Positions 1-9,830 are shown, counted from the first letter of the stretch. The stretch: DNA of 50,734 nt from Chara braunii (GCA_003427395.1 BFEA01000709.1:571089-621822); one strand, 5' to 3'. Translations and numbers: made by a program. Notes: generated by a model not told the origin, from the letters alone.

Positions 1-449
1 GGATGAAAAAGTGATAAAAAAAAAGAGAAAAATAGGTCGGAAAGAAAAAAGATTGAAGTGGTAAGTGAGGGAGATGATCGGGTTGTAGTTGGGGGAAGAA
101 AGGAGGAGAGGAGGGTAAAAGAATGAGAACTAGGGGCTCGCAAACGAGGTAAATCATGTTGCCCCCCGACCCAAGAGCGGTAGTTAGAGATGGGGTGGCG
201 CCGCCGGTGGGGGTCTGGCTGACGCAAAGACCGAGTATTTTGCCAGTAGTTGCGCCTCCCTTTCTCATCGTCCCCCATCCCTCATCAAGTAGCAGCAGAG
301 GCTATGGCTAGCACTCTCCCACAGACCACACACAACCCACTCGCACTCACACTCAAAACTCATCAATACCTATCAGGGGTACTATTACAGTCCGTTGGTA
401 CTAAGTGGGTCCTTAGTTTTCTTTCTTATTCTTCAAAAAAATAGCCTGA
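1..449. other. Intergenic, no gene recognised
   Basis: The first 125 bases are very rich in A and G on this strand. No coding or RNA signature is visible. A short open frame at 250-444 has no recognisable motif and low-complexity codons, so it is not called. Confidence 0.5.
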
Positions 450-1260
450 TTTTTGGGTGTGGGGTTGAATTGCCTGGGCAAAACGAGGAATTCTTGTTTC
501 GGGCCGAGGGTTGCCCTCTGGGTTTTGAACCGTCATCGAGCTGAGGGCAAGGGACGGAGAGAAAGATCATTCCGGAGCAACCATCAACAAAAGCCTAAAA
601 AAGAAGGAAAACAAACGACAACTTAGAAAAAGACAAGGGAGTCGAGTTTTACTGCTCTCTATCACGGTCGGTTCATGCAAGCCTTGGGGCGGCCACTCCG
701 GAAAAGGGAAGTTTCAGGCCTCGGTGTCGGATTTGTTGAGCCTGCGTGGATGTCCTTGTGTGGGGTGGCCTAGGGTCGGGCAGGTCGAGGGAACCCAGGT
801 TTGAAAGTTATTCGGGAGCACGCCCGCGTTGCATGAGAATTCTGGGAATCAAGCCTCACCTTCATATCCCAGGACTAACCTTCGCGAGGAACACGAATCC
901 CCCTGACAACACCAGCGACAGTTAAATTGAGGCCACCACGAGGCGTGGGCCGTGGACCAGGGCAACACAGTCAGATCGGTGTAGGGCAATATCAGGGGAG
1001 GGGAGGAGAATCGGTCGATCAACACAAACCCACTCCCTCCTATATGGCAGGCTTTGGCGGGGTTATGCAAATGGACTTGCTCGGTTCGTCGCAAAGATTC
1101 CGCAGGTCCGCGTTGCAGTACACGCTGTCGTCGTCTGCGATGAGGAAGGTCGGCAGCACGCTGCGATGGACCGTTACGAACGTTGAGCACAAGTAGGGAC
1201 CCGCGCTCACGTCCGTCGAGACGAACGCTGGCTCCATGCAAAGATCGATAAAATCCGCCT

Positions 1261-1341
<81 letters not shown>

Positions 1342-2673
1342 AACCTGAATGCTGGGTCGGGGATTCGGGGTCTTGTCGAGTTCGCGGAGATATCAGCTGC
1401 AGCGCGGAGACCCGAGCGATTGATCTCCCCAATTATCGAGTGTCCTGGATCTCCTGCTCGCACGAAGGCGGAGAGAAAGGGGCGGTGTTGGCACTAATCC
1501 AGGGCGTATGCGCGGCGTTGAGATCGGGAAGGGGTCGGGGAAGGGAGGAAGGTCCGACACACTAATGCATCCATGCAGACAGTTGACATCCAGCGATCCC
1601 CACAAACGAGTCTGTAAGCGCCCACACTCCTACTCATTCAGTCATCTTGACCAATGAGACATTCATATCCATAGACTCTCATACCACAGCATGCATACAA
1701 CAGAATACCCATGCATCGGGACCTTGTGCACATCACACTTGGACAAAGCATCAATGGAGACACAAGCGAGTTCCTCAATATACAAAATTTCTCACATGGG
1801 TGGCCGCCCTGGGCTCAGCCCCAGATTTGTCAGAACCACCGACAACCATAGCCACAAGGCCCTGCTGCTGTCGGCGTCCTTTCTCCACCACTGCTCAGTC
1901 CCTCCGACTGTCTTACCCCAAGTCTATTGCTAAGCCCGCCCCACGTCCTCACTCCGCCCGTCACTTGGGCTCGTTAAGCCTGTTCCACGCCGAGGACCTC
2001 GCGCATAGCTCGCGCTGCATTGCAGCTGAGATCAAAGAGGAGGAGAGGAAGGGGCTGCGATAATTTATAGCGCGGAAGGCGGCGGGGTATCAGTGTGTGG
2101 TGCGGGCAGCACGGGGTGCAGACGAGCAGGACAGAAGAAAGGCCAAAGTTCCAGAAAGATCGAAGAATGCGAGTCGAGCGTTCTGTGTGATTGGGGTGGT
2201 CGTTCAAGTGGTGCGTGCTTCCCGCTTCCACCACATTGATCCGACCATCCCAATCACACAGCCAATCGTTCACGATGATGGGTAAGGAGGTAATCGGACT
2301 TCGTTCGAGGGAAGACGAAGAGACATGCAAGAAGGGAGCTCGCGGCAAGAAGGGAAGATGGCGTGGGGATGTCGAGCGGGGCAACGGGTTTACACGGCGT
2401 GCAAAAATTTGAAAAACAGCCGGGCGCGTAAAAATCAAAATTCCCACCCATACTAATGCCTAACTGTTTCTTGAATTTCTCGGCCTGGTCACTAACCAAC
2501 CGCGCAAAAAAGTCATCAGATTAATTCTGGAAAAAGAAAAATAAGTTCCTGCTTCGTCCCCCTTCTCTGTTCAAGCAGGAAAAAGAAAAGAAAAGAAAAA
2601 TAAAAACCCCGCTCTTCCTGATCACCTAGAAACCGTACTTCAAGGCACTGAGTACGGATCCAGGCTTATCACA
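450..2673 (-). mobile_element. Decayed LTR of the window's Ty3-type family
   Basis: Read on the minus strand this stretch follows the family LTR from its first bases (TGTGATA, ending at 2673) nearly to its 3' end. Recognisable blocks include the TATAAAT site near 2075, the segment around 1800-2000 that matches 24930-25100, and the 3' block near 450-540 that matches 44250-44345. Divergence and indels are much greater than among the other copies, and a CT microsatellite has expanded inside it. No internal region is attached, so it is an old solo LTR or fragment. The left boundary is approximate. Confidence 0.75.
1263..1336. repeat. (CT)n microsatellite
   Basis: An uninterrupted CT dinucleotide run of about 74 bases inside the decayed LTR. 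It creates spurious Leu-Ser and Arg-Glu open frames. Confidence 0.97.
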
Positions 2674-3017
2674 TACTTCCCATCCACCAACATTTTCAAT
2701 GCACTGGACAAGTTTGAGTCCAGGGGTCTTGTCCCACTACCGTTCCGTTTTGTTTTGTTTGTCAGTGTGTGACATCGGTGCCAATCGCAGATCGTAATTT
2801 CATCGCTCGGTCAGGAATTGCGAAGGTAGCTGGGGCATTTGTTCATTCGCATGCACGACCTAGAGGCGGTCTATCATTGGCAGGCTATTTGTTTCATGAA
2901 TCGGCAGGATGGGCAGCAGGGTTCTGGTTTCTTGCATGCTATGGAGTATGCAAGGAACAAGAACACCATCTCTGTGCGTTGGAGGATTCCTTCTGAATAA
3001 AAACAAAAGAATACACT

Positions 3018-3022
<5 letters not shown>
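2674..3022. other. Unassigned spacer
   Basis: Nothing recognisable. It lies between the decayed LTR and a CA microsatellite; the short open frames have no family features. Confidence 0.4.
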
Positions 3023-3108
<86 letters not shown>

Positions 3109-3152
3109 AACAAACAAAACAAACAAAAAAACAAACAAACAAACAAACAAAC
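3023..3152. repeat. (CA)n followed by (AAAC)n microsatellites
   Basis: A CA run with one G interruption occupies 3023-3104 and passes directly into an AAAC-type run at 3105-3152. All long frames crossing it are repeat artefacts. Confidence 0.97.
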
Positions 3153-3587
3153 GAGTAACCTCTGAGAACGCACGCAAAATATCTGCCACTGCCAAAAGAA
3201 ATTACAACAAATGCGCATCGCCGTGACATTGCACGGACCACAATGCTGCCCACCCCAACGCTTTCTGCTGTTCTATCCACACAATCCTCCCCATCCACGG
3301 ACCTGTGGCAGCTATGGAAGCGACCACCAGAGCTATGGCCGGTACTAGGAAGACGGGAAGGAACCAGACGACCAACACAGCTATGCAAGCAACAACATAG
3401 TGTGGAAAATGAGTTCTGCGGTCCGCCTTCGCCCGTGGGCAAGGCTGGGTAGGCTCTATGTCACACACTATGGGCTTCACTCAACATGCATAAGAGATGG
3501 CACTCCTCGTGGTGTATCTTTCCATGATCACACAGGACATTCGTTCTCATTTACCAGTGTGGTGAGTAGTGGAGCCAGGCCCTATGT
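3153..3587. other. Unassigned spacer
   Basis: No gene, RNA or repeat that I can name. Overlapping open frames on both strands end in the neighbouring microsatellite and look incidental. Confidence 0.4.
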
Positions 3588-4345
3588 CCATGAAAGGGGC
3601 GGATACGTTTGGGACCACAAAACCGAATTCGTTGGCAGAGGCGACAGGCCTTGCAAAGGCCTCATGATGAGGTCCTGGAATTTCCTTTTTTTTTTCCACG
3701 ACAAGTGTAGAGTCGCACACCTCCGCACAATGTCTGTCCATGGAAGGGGCGGGTAGGTTTGGGACAACAAAACCGAATTCGTTGGCAGAGGCGACAGACT
3801 GGCAAAGGCCTCATGATGACATCCTCGAGTCACCAATTTTTTTTCCCACGACAAGTGTAGAGTCACACACCTCCGCACAATGTCCCACGACAGGCTTGCA
3901 AAGGCCTCATGATGAGGTCCTCGAATCACCTTTTTTTTTTCCACGACAAGTGTAGAGTCGCACACCTCCGCACAATGTCTGTCCATGGAAGGGGCGGATA
4001 GGTTTGGGACAACAAAACCGAATTCGTTGGCAGAGGCGAACACAAAACCGGATTCGTTGGCAGAGACGACCACAAAACCGAATTCGTTGGCAGAGGCGAC
4101 AGGCTTGCAAAGACCTCATGATGAGGTCCTCGAATTACCTTTTTTTTTTCCAGGACAAGTGGAGAGTCGCACACCTCCGCACAATGTCTGTCCATGGAAG
4201 GGGCGGATAGGTTTGGGACAACAAAACCGAATTAGTTGGCAGAGGCGACAGACCGGCAAAGGACTCATGATGACATCCTCAAGTCACCATTTTTTTTTCC
4301 CACGACAAGTGTAGAGTCACACACCTCCGCACAATGTCCCACGCC
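3588..4345 (+). repeat. Tandem repeat array, about 150-245 bp units
   Basis: Four unit starts sharing GGAAGGGGCGGATAGGTTTGG (the first diverged) lie near 3588, 3741, 3985 and 4194. Each unit carries an AACCGAATTCGTTGGCAGAGG block, a CTCATGATGA block, a T-run of 8-10 bases and a closing block around CACACCTCCGCACAATGTC. Unit length varies because sub-blocks are duplicated; in the third unit a 28-bp sub-block is repeated three times (4013-4100). No coding function is suggested. Confidence 0.9.
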
Positions 4346-4689
4346 AACGCACAGTGCACGGAACCAAACCAAAACAAAACCCACGGTAGTGGGGCATGGC
4401 CCCAGGGGCCTCGACCCACTAGCATCGCGTGAAACGGTGGCGGCCGTTTCTTTTAAAAAGAACATATAAAGAATCCTTTTTTTTTTTTTTGTCAGAAATG
4501 CAAAGAAAACAAGGCCAAAGCTATGCATCCACACTTCTACCAACCCTGTACATCTGCATGCGACCTTCCTCGCAGTCTTCCACGGAAATCTCAATATTCT
4601 CAATTTCTGCGAATTTCTGCAGAAAAAAATAGCGTTCGCGCGAAGCTTCAAAAATTCGCGCCAACGCAAAGTGGCCAACTAAATGGCCG

Positions 4690-4873
4690 AAAACTTCTGC
4701 TGGCCGACAGGAAGCTGCATCCACGAAATTTCCTGGGCTCGGGGCTCCCATCTCTTGGTGGAGTGGGATAACCTGGCTGGCCCCTGCTGGTTATCTTTTG
4801 TTACGCTGATGTGAGGGACGCTGGGCCCGTTTCCCAGCTTATAAGGAAACAAAAATTGGACAAAAAAAAAAAA
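4690..4873 (+). mobile_element. LINE-type 3' tail fragment
   Basis: The segment resembles that at 6600-6815: both pass through GCTCCSA..., a GGACAACCTG-like block, TACTGGTTA-like sequence and a GGGCCC block, then end in an A-rich tail (here 4861-4873). The shared 3' end plus poly(A) suggests copies made by the same LINE machinery. No coding part remains. Whether it is a LINE or a SINE using that tail cannot be settled. Confidence 0.5.
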
Positions 4874-4896
4874 AGAAGTGGAGGAAGAAAAAAAAA

Positions 4897-5030
4897 AAGA
4901 CAATCCACACTAGCAGTGGATAACAACGACTCACGCAATTCTGCTGGCCGACAGGAAGCTGCATCCACGAAAACAAAGACAATCCACACTAGCAGTGGAT
5001 ACACGAAATGATCAACGACTCACGCATGTC
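4897..5030. repeat. Local tandem duplication
   Basis: The words CAATCCACACTAGCAGTGGA and CAACGACTCACGCA occur twice about 80 bp apart (near 4902 and 4980), and the block CTGGCCGACAGGAAGCTGCA at 4941 also occurs upstream at 4697. It looks like repeated local duplication of the preceding tail. Confidence 0.7.
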
Positions 5031-5040
5031 ACAGACGGCC

Positions 5041-5044
<4 letters not shown>

Positions 5045-5072
<28 letters not shown>
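5045..5072. repeat. Poly(T) run
   Basis: About 28 consecutive T. It could be the poly(A) tail of a minus-strand retrocopy, but no partner sequence is recognised downstream. Confidence 0.9.
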
Positions 5073-5310
5073 CCTTCTCTCAATCTATCTATGTACTCAT
5101 CTTTCTCATCATCCTCTCGCTAAGGTAGTCTATGGACAAGATGCAGTGGCTTGTCGTTGGTTTCCCACGAATCTTGTCCCACTACCGCCATGGGCCAAGG
5201 CTCAAGCACAAAGGGCCTCCCCTCATCACCGAGGAAACCAGAAAAGAACAAATGCATATTCCTCACAAGGTGGTGAGATGTAAGATGCACCCGTTGCTAT
5301 TCATAGCAAA

Positions 5311-5443
5311 GGATGCATCTGGCCATTCTCTGCGGGAAGATGCTCTCGTACTTTTGTCGTTTCGAGAGTGGGGTGTGGATGCATCTGGCCATTCTCTGCG
5401 GGAAGATGCACTCGTACTTTTGTCGTTTCGACAGTGGGGGTGT
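5311..5443. repeat. 66-bp direct tandem duplication
   Basis: The block beginning GGATGCATCTGGCCATTCTC at 5311 recurs at 5377 with only a few differences, including the phrase TACTTTTGTCGTTTCGA. Confidence 0.9.
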
Positions 5444-5560
5444 GGCGATGCCCAAAGAGAGTAGACTGACTGGCGAGGAGCTCGAATCCAGATGGGTCAG
5501 ATGAAAATGTGCCGTTTCTGTTCGTTCACATTGCGCTGCGTTGGCTGCACGCACAGATAG

Positions 5561-5850
5561 TTCAGAGTTCTCTTATTTCATTTCTCGATATATGGGTGTC
5601 GTCCTCGCGCAGGTAATTCAGAGTTCTCTTATTTCATTTCTCGATTTCATTTCTCGATTTTTGTGAGTCGTCATCCTTGCGCAGAGGTCATGCTAAGATT
5701 CCCCCCCCCCCCAAAAAAAAAGAGGTCATGCTAATCTTCTCCGTATCCAGAGTTCTCTTATTTCATTTCTCGATTTTTTTTATTTTTATTTTTTTTTCAT
5801 TTCTCGATTTATGCGCGCCACCCTTCTCGGTAAGGGCCATGCTAAATTGC
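5561..5850 (-). pseudogene. Cluster of U6 snRNA-derived fragments (antisense)
   Basis: On the minus strand several pieces follow plant U6 snRNA. The best runs from 5748 to 5634 and contains the GATTAGCATG block, the GCGCAAGGATGAC block and the AATCGAGAAATG 3' block. It is interrupted by a C12/A9 run and a duplicated GCATGACCTC segment. Other partial copies lie at 5576-5613 and 5796-5846. Each 3' block is followed by the same short AAATAAGAGAACTCTG sequence, so these are copies of one derived repeat unit rather than independent genes. None keeps the U6 5' stem-loop, and no upstream promoter element is seen. Confidence 0.75.
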
Positions 5851-5853
5851 ATG

Positions 5854-6083
5854 TATCTGAGCTTTGGTGATCTCCAGCTGTTCTTTCGTTAGGGTTATCT
5901 TTGAAACTGCACGTATCAGCGGTTAGCTTATTGTTCGTTGAGTTTTTGTGAGTCTATTGAGCTTTTTAGGGACATATATCTGAGCTTTGGTGATCTCCAG
6001 CTGTTCTTTCGTTAGGGTTATCCTTGTAATTGCACGTATCTGCGGTTAGCGTATTGTTCGTTGAGTTTTTGTGAGTCTATTTT
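5854..6083 (+). repeat. 123-bp tandem duplication
   Basis: The segment starting TATCTGAGCTTTGGTGATCT at 5854 is repeated from 5977 with few differences, ending in TTTTTGTGAGTCTATT both times. It follows directly on the U6-derived cluster and may belong to the same composite repeat. Confidence 0.9.
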
Positions 6084-6589
6084 CTTCTCTTTTTGTTCCG
6101 CTTATTAGGATCTCTATTGCCTTAGGGTTTCTCTCGTTGGAGTGCTGCTGCGTATTTTCGACTTGGCTCCAGTCTTTAGGTCCGCTTGTTTCTTGGTTTG
6201 TGGGTGGAATACCTTGCTCGAACAATTGGCCCGTGGTCTCAAAGGTTGGCAACCCTATCTGATTCTGTTGCTGAGTCTTGTTCAACGCTCGGTGGGGGTG
6301 GCACTCTTCTGATACCGTGCTGAAACGCAAAGTACCTTGTACACATAGGTGGGCGACCCTATTTGGATTTGTTGCCGGCTTTCCGTTTGAGGCAGGGCAG
6401 AACTGAGAGTCACTAGGAGGCGTGTCTTGCGGATCGATCGACTATATAAGTTCTTCGTCTTTTGTCGTTGTTGAGTTTTGTAGATTGTTTTAATGATTGT
6501 GTTTTTTTCTTCGTTAAGATCTTTTTGGTTGTTGAATTTTTGTATACATAATTGCAGAGACGGTATAGGCAGGTAGATAGTTGGCGGGT

Positions 6590-6815
6590 TAGGAGTTTGG
6601 TAGGTGGGTACGGTGTTGGTGTCGGGGCTGCTGCCTAGCCTTGGGAGATGGGTGTGGAGACGGTGCACAGGGGCGGGGCTCCGAGTTCCTGGAGGAGCAG
6701 GACAACCTGACTGTCCTTGTTACTGGTTACTGTTATGATGTAATATGCCTTGGGCACTGGGCCCCGTTAATAAAAGTGCAATTTCAAATAAAAAATAAAA
6801 AAATAAAAAAATCTT
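6590..6815 (+). mobile_element. LINE-type 3' tail fragment
   Basis: It shares its end with 4690-4873 (GGGCTCC block, GGACAACCTG, GTTACTGGTTA, GGGCAC..GGGCCC) and then an AATAAAA signal and an A-rich tail with regularly spaced T. The upstream extent, perhaps back to about 6080, has no coding match that I recognise. Confidence 0.5.
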
Positions 6816-6952
6816 CTCTGATATATATCTTTCTCGGCCTTTTCCCTAAGTAAGATCAAGTGCACTGCGTCGGTTCTTATCAGTTTAATATCTGTCCATC
6901 GGGCCACACGATATTAAAATAAAAAATAAAAAAATAAAAAAACTTCTCTGAT
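6786..6952. repeat. 37-bp direct repeats flanking the U2-like copy
   Basis: The A-rich words at 6786-6822 and 6916-6952 are nearly identical and both end in CTTCTCTGAT. They bracket the U2-like sequence exactly. They may be a target-site duplication from retrotransposition into an A-rich tail, or a duplication caused by recombination. Confidence 0.8.
6823..6915 (+). pseudogene. U2 snRNA-derived sequence, 5' part
   Basis: The order of landmarks is that of the U2 5' half: CTTTCTCGGCC near the start, AAGATCAAGTG, then GTTCTTATCAGTTTAATATC (the region around the branch-point recognition segment), then GGGCCAC and CGATATTAAAA. Relative to plant U2 there is an inserted AAGT, changes in the GTAGTA branch-pairing region (here CACTGC), and a shortened second stem-loop. 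The 3' half is absent. With direct repeats on both sides it is most likely a retropseudogene. A functional gene is unlikely because the branch-pairing bases differ. Confidence 0.8.
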
Positions 6953-6965
6953 GTCCCCGAGCCGA

Positions 6966-7120
6966 GGTCCCACTAGCAAAGAGGATTGGATCAAGCTCCT
7001 GAATCTGGATGCGTTTCATGCAGAGATGCAGAAAAACAGTTCAATCTCGATTTCCTGCACCTTTTCCATAAACTCATCCAGATTCAGGCATTTGATCCGA
7101 ACCTCTTTGCTAGTGGGACC
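6966..7120. mobile_element. Fold-back (MITE-like) element
   Basis: The ends GGTCCCACTAGCAAAGAGG (6966) and its complement (to 7120) begin long imperfect inverted arms that cover most of the 155 bp. Related to 8636-8803. No coding capacity; non-autonomous. Confidence 0.75.
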
Positions 7121-7306
7121 ACGGCATTCGGTAGGACCGACTTTTTGCAGGCGAAAGCCTGTAAGTCAAGCCCCAACCAATTCATAAAAAAATAAAAATA
7201 AAAAAAAAATCAATTACCTGTCGAATCCGGACAGTCCCGCCTTGAGTTCTCTTTTTATTTTTTTTTTATTTTTTTTCGGGTCTCAATTTCAATTTCATTT
7301 CCTTGA

Positions 7307-7385
7307 GTTTTTTTTTTTTTTTTTTTAAGTGTCGTCCTTTCTTTTTGAATAAGCCGGGAAACGGGCCCGGCGTCCCTTACAAAAC
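7307..7385 (-). mobile_element. LINE-type 3' tail, minus strand
   Basis: On the minus strand the phrase GGGACGCCGGGCCCGTTTCC followed by GGCTTATTC closely matches 4818-4850, and it ends in a 20-base A-run (T at 7307-7326). It is therefore another copy of the same 3' end in the opposite orientation. Confidence 0.6.
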
Positions 7386-7949
7386 AAAACTGCAGGCCAA
7401 TCCTGGCCCCGGCAACTCCGGCCGGACACAGAACCGGACTGCAAAAGTAAATGTAAATGACTCAGAAACCTTCAATTATGAATGAAGAACAACCATCTAT
7501 GTACCCAACTTTTGAACTTAACTACCTGAACCTGTCACACTATCCGACAAACAGAGGGAGACCAACAAAGTTGAACTAATCTACCGGTAAAAACAATACT
7601 ATGACTACAGAGACAATTGAGCTACTAAAAGAGTACTCTTCAGAGAAAAAAGGACGAAAACACCAATGCCGGTTGTGTCTGCTATTGTTGCACTGTTACA
7701 GTGACCAAACCAGAAAATTGTCTCCAGTGGGAAAGAAACAAGTTCACAGCTAGGGTACCAGCCGGGCCGCCCGGGTCCCAGGTGGCCAGCCCGTGCAAGG
7801 ACCAGGGAAGGCCCCAGCAAAAAAAACAAAAACAAAAAACAAATTCCAAAAAATCCGAGAAAAAACTATGTTATGCAGAAAAATAAACTGAACAACTTTT
7901 GCCTCAGGGTCACATCGAAATTCTTCACCAAGTTTAGAATAAAATTTAA
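7386..7949. other. Unassigned spacer
   Basis: No gene seen. A GC-rich block with GGGCCGCCCGGG words near 7762 followed by an A-rich stretch resembles the LINE tails in composition only. Confidence 0.4.
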
Positions 7950-8540
7950 AATTTAAAAATAATTGTTTTATTTTTATTTTTTTACTTATTTTTGGCCCGG
8001 CCGGGCAAGTGACCCCGGGCCAGTCTGGTAGCCTAGGTTCATAGGTTTAGTTCGATACCCTTTATTCACCACTTTATGTGTCCAATCTGTAGCAATGGCC
8101 TGTTTCATGCTGTATTTAACCTCTGCTCTTATCATCGGGGGGGTAAGCCTTTCTCCCCTCCTGACTGCCGAATTCCTGAGGGTCCACAAAGTCCAAAGCA
8201 CTGCACCTCTCAATGTCTCCTCTGCATACCCCAGAGGTCCTATAGGAGTTTGTNGCCGAGATGCATTGCCCAACAAAATGAAGTCATCTGGCCATCTTGA
8301 GGAGGANTGTGGCACAGGAACCGAGTCGCTTCGCCACCATTCCCAGAGAAGCATAGACAACTGGCAGTGAAGAAACATGTGTTGCAGGTCCTCAATTCTC
8401 ATGCCTTCGCACAGAACACACAAGGGTGACGCCCTGGGCGTCCTTCTAGCACACCATTTCGCTGTCGGGACTGCCAGGTGCATGATCTGCCATAAGAGAC
8501 TCGCGTGTTTGACCACAGACAGGTCCATCAACAATTTCAT
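7950..8540 (-). pseudogene. LINE ORF2 C-terminal fragment (RT zinc-binding region)
   Basis: An open frame of 184 codons from 8540 down to 7986 resembles the zinc-binding region that follows the reverse transcriptase in plant LINE ORF2 proteins. It has LLWQIMHLAVPTAKW, a CVLC pair, then HMFLHC some 14 residues later and the LLWEWW block. The reverse transcriptase and endonuclease domains are missing, as expected from 5' truncation. The frame is followed on the minus strand by an A-rich tail (7950-7985). Two ambiguous bases lie inside. The annotated start is only where the frame opens. Confidence 0.75.
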
Positions 8541-8635
8541 TTCCTTGGGTTCTCTTATTCCATCATTGATCTACTGTAGTGTTTTTTTTGTTTTTTGTTT
8601 TTCCTTTTTCCCCCCAACAGTTCATGTGTGTACCA

Positions 8636-8803
8636 GGGGCCTGGTCCCATTAGCAAAGAGGATTGGATTTAATTCGGGAGTGTGGATGTGTTTGGAGCAC
8701 AGATGCAGAAAAGCTGATCAATCTCAATTTTCTGCATCTCTCCACAAACATGTCCAGATTCAAGAATTAAATCCAATCCTCTTTGCTAATGGGATCAGGC
8801 CCC
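8636..8803. mobile_element. Fold-back (MITE-like) element
   Basis: The end GGGGCCTGGTCCCATTAGC at 8636 and its near-perfect complement ending at 8803 start arms of about 40 bp (AAAGAGGATTGGATTTAATTC on the left). The centre around AAGCTGATCAATCT is also partly self-complementary. It is the better-preserved relative of 6966-7120. Confidence 0.85.
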
Positions 8804-8842
8804 ACCTGAGCTACCACAGGCCCGTTGGTCTGCCGCCTTTTT

Positions 8843-8873
8843 GTCTCGATTTATGCCAGTCATCCTTGCGCGG
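8843..8873 (-). pseudogene. U6-derived fragment (antisense)
   Basis: A 31-base piece reading CGCAAGGATGACTGGCATAA on the minus strand corresponds to the 3' part of U6 snRNA. It ends abruptly at a T-run. Confidence 0.6.
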
Positions 8874-8889
8874 ACTTTTTTTTTTTCTT

Positions 8890-9240
8890 GGCAGCCTAAC
8901 TCAGTTGGTAAGGTACGCAAGTGGCATTCAGGAGGTCCTGGGTTCAATCCCCATTGGCCTCATGTACCTTCCTGGGCATGCTTGGCGCCCGCCACCAAGA
9001 GATATGCCGTTGGTCCCCCCTAGTGGCATTGAGCAGAGACTCCTGGTGTTCATTTGGTGGGGGGGAGCACCACCTGAGGGGAGGCAAAGGGATTGGTCCT
9101 GTTGGCATGCTCCCTGATGCTGCCGGCTGTCCTCTAGCCGGTATCGCCCACCTGCAGGTTGGGAGCAGCTGCCGCATGTTCTCTCCTGAACACGGTTCTG
9201 GCTGCTACGGGGTTCCCCGTATGCCTCCAACAATTAGGAG
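8890..9240 (+). mobile_element. tRNA-derived SINE (or tRNA pseudogene with tail)
   Basis: An A-box-like TAACTCAGTTGG (about 8896) and a B-box-like GGTTCAATCC (8941-8950) are correctly spaced for an internal Pol III promoter. The 7-base acceptor strand GGCAGCC has no complementary partner after the T-arm, so this is not a functional tRNA gene. About 290 bases without coding potential follow, ending near a short palindrome ACGGGGTTCCCCGT (9207-9220). A SINE is the best explanation; its right end is not defined. Confidence 0.6.
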
Positions 9241-9291
9241 TAGGAGAAGTGGTAGGTAGGTAGTGTGAGGTGAAAGTGAGAGAAGAACATA

Positions 9292-9462
9292 GGGCCTGGC
9301 TGCACTACTCTCGAAATGTGCAAAACGAGAGTGAATCTTCCGCTAGAAAATGGAAAGATACACAGCCATGATTTTTATTTATTTTTATTATTTATTTATT
9401 TTTGTTTCAAATGCCCCGCCCGGTTGTCTTTTGTGCATGTCGAGAGTAGTGCAGCGAGGCCC
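9292..9462. mobile_element. Short inverted-repeat DNA element (MITE)
   Basis: It begins GGGCCTGGCTGCACTACTC at 9292 and ends with GAGTAGTGCAGCGAGGCCC at 9462, an almost perfect terminal inverted repeat extending through CTCGA. It is flanked on both sides by ATA, a possible 3-bp target duplication. GGGCC ends and 3-bp duplications would suit the PIF/Harbinger group, but this is tentative. Confidence 0.7.
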
Positions 9463-9539
9463 ATAAGCTCTGCTCACCCCACGGTATTCTTTAGTAAGGT
9501 CAGTACATCATGCAACAACCATGCAGCATCAAGGGAACA

Positions 9540-9830
9540 ATGGGTCTCGCTCCACTACTCTCGACTCACGAAAAGTTTCGTGAGTCCTTCTAGAGCTGTC
9601 AGACGTGCAAAACTCTCAAAAAAAAAGGGTCTCGCTGCACTACTCATGACTCATAAAAAAAATCACGAGTGCGCCTAGAGTTGTCAGAGTCCCGAAACGG
9701 CCTAGAGTTCAGTCGTCGCTGCACTTACTCTAGGCAGTTCTCCTCATGAGTTGCTCTTGAGAGGCCGACGCCGACTTCACGAGTAGTGCAGCGACGGCAG
9801 AACTCTTGGCAGTTCTGGGACTCGGTAGTA
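9540..9830. mobile_element. Cluster of fragments of the same inverted-repeat family
   Basis: The terminal word TCGCTSCACTACTC or its complement occurs at about 9547, 9631, 9715 and 9783, alternating in orientation. Internal words include CACGAAAAGTTTCGTGAG, TAGAGCTGTCAGA and CTCTTGAGAG. Copies seem nested or recombined, so single boundaries are not given. Confidence 0.6.

Noticed and set aside
849-1241. Open frame resembling those at 12265, 23077, 24648 and 45115
   Set aside because: All five lie at the same place in LTR copies. The similarity is LTR homology; frames shift and vary between copies, so no protein is supported.
2860-3442. Long frames rich in Cys-Val or His-Thr
   Set aside because: They are translations of the CA and AAAC microsatellites.
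8890-8961. A functional tRNA gene
   Set aside because: A and B boxes are present, but the acceptor stem has no partner and no anticodon arm of good quality can be drawn.
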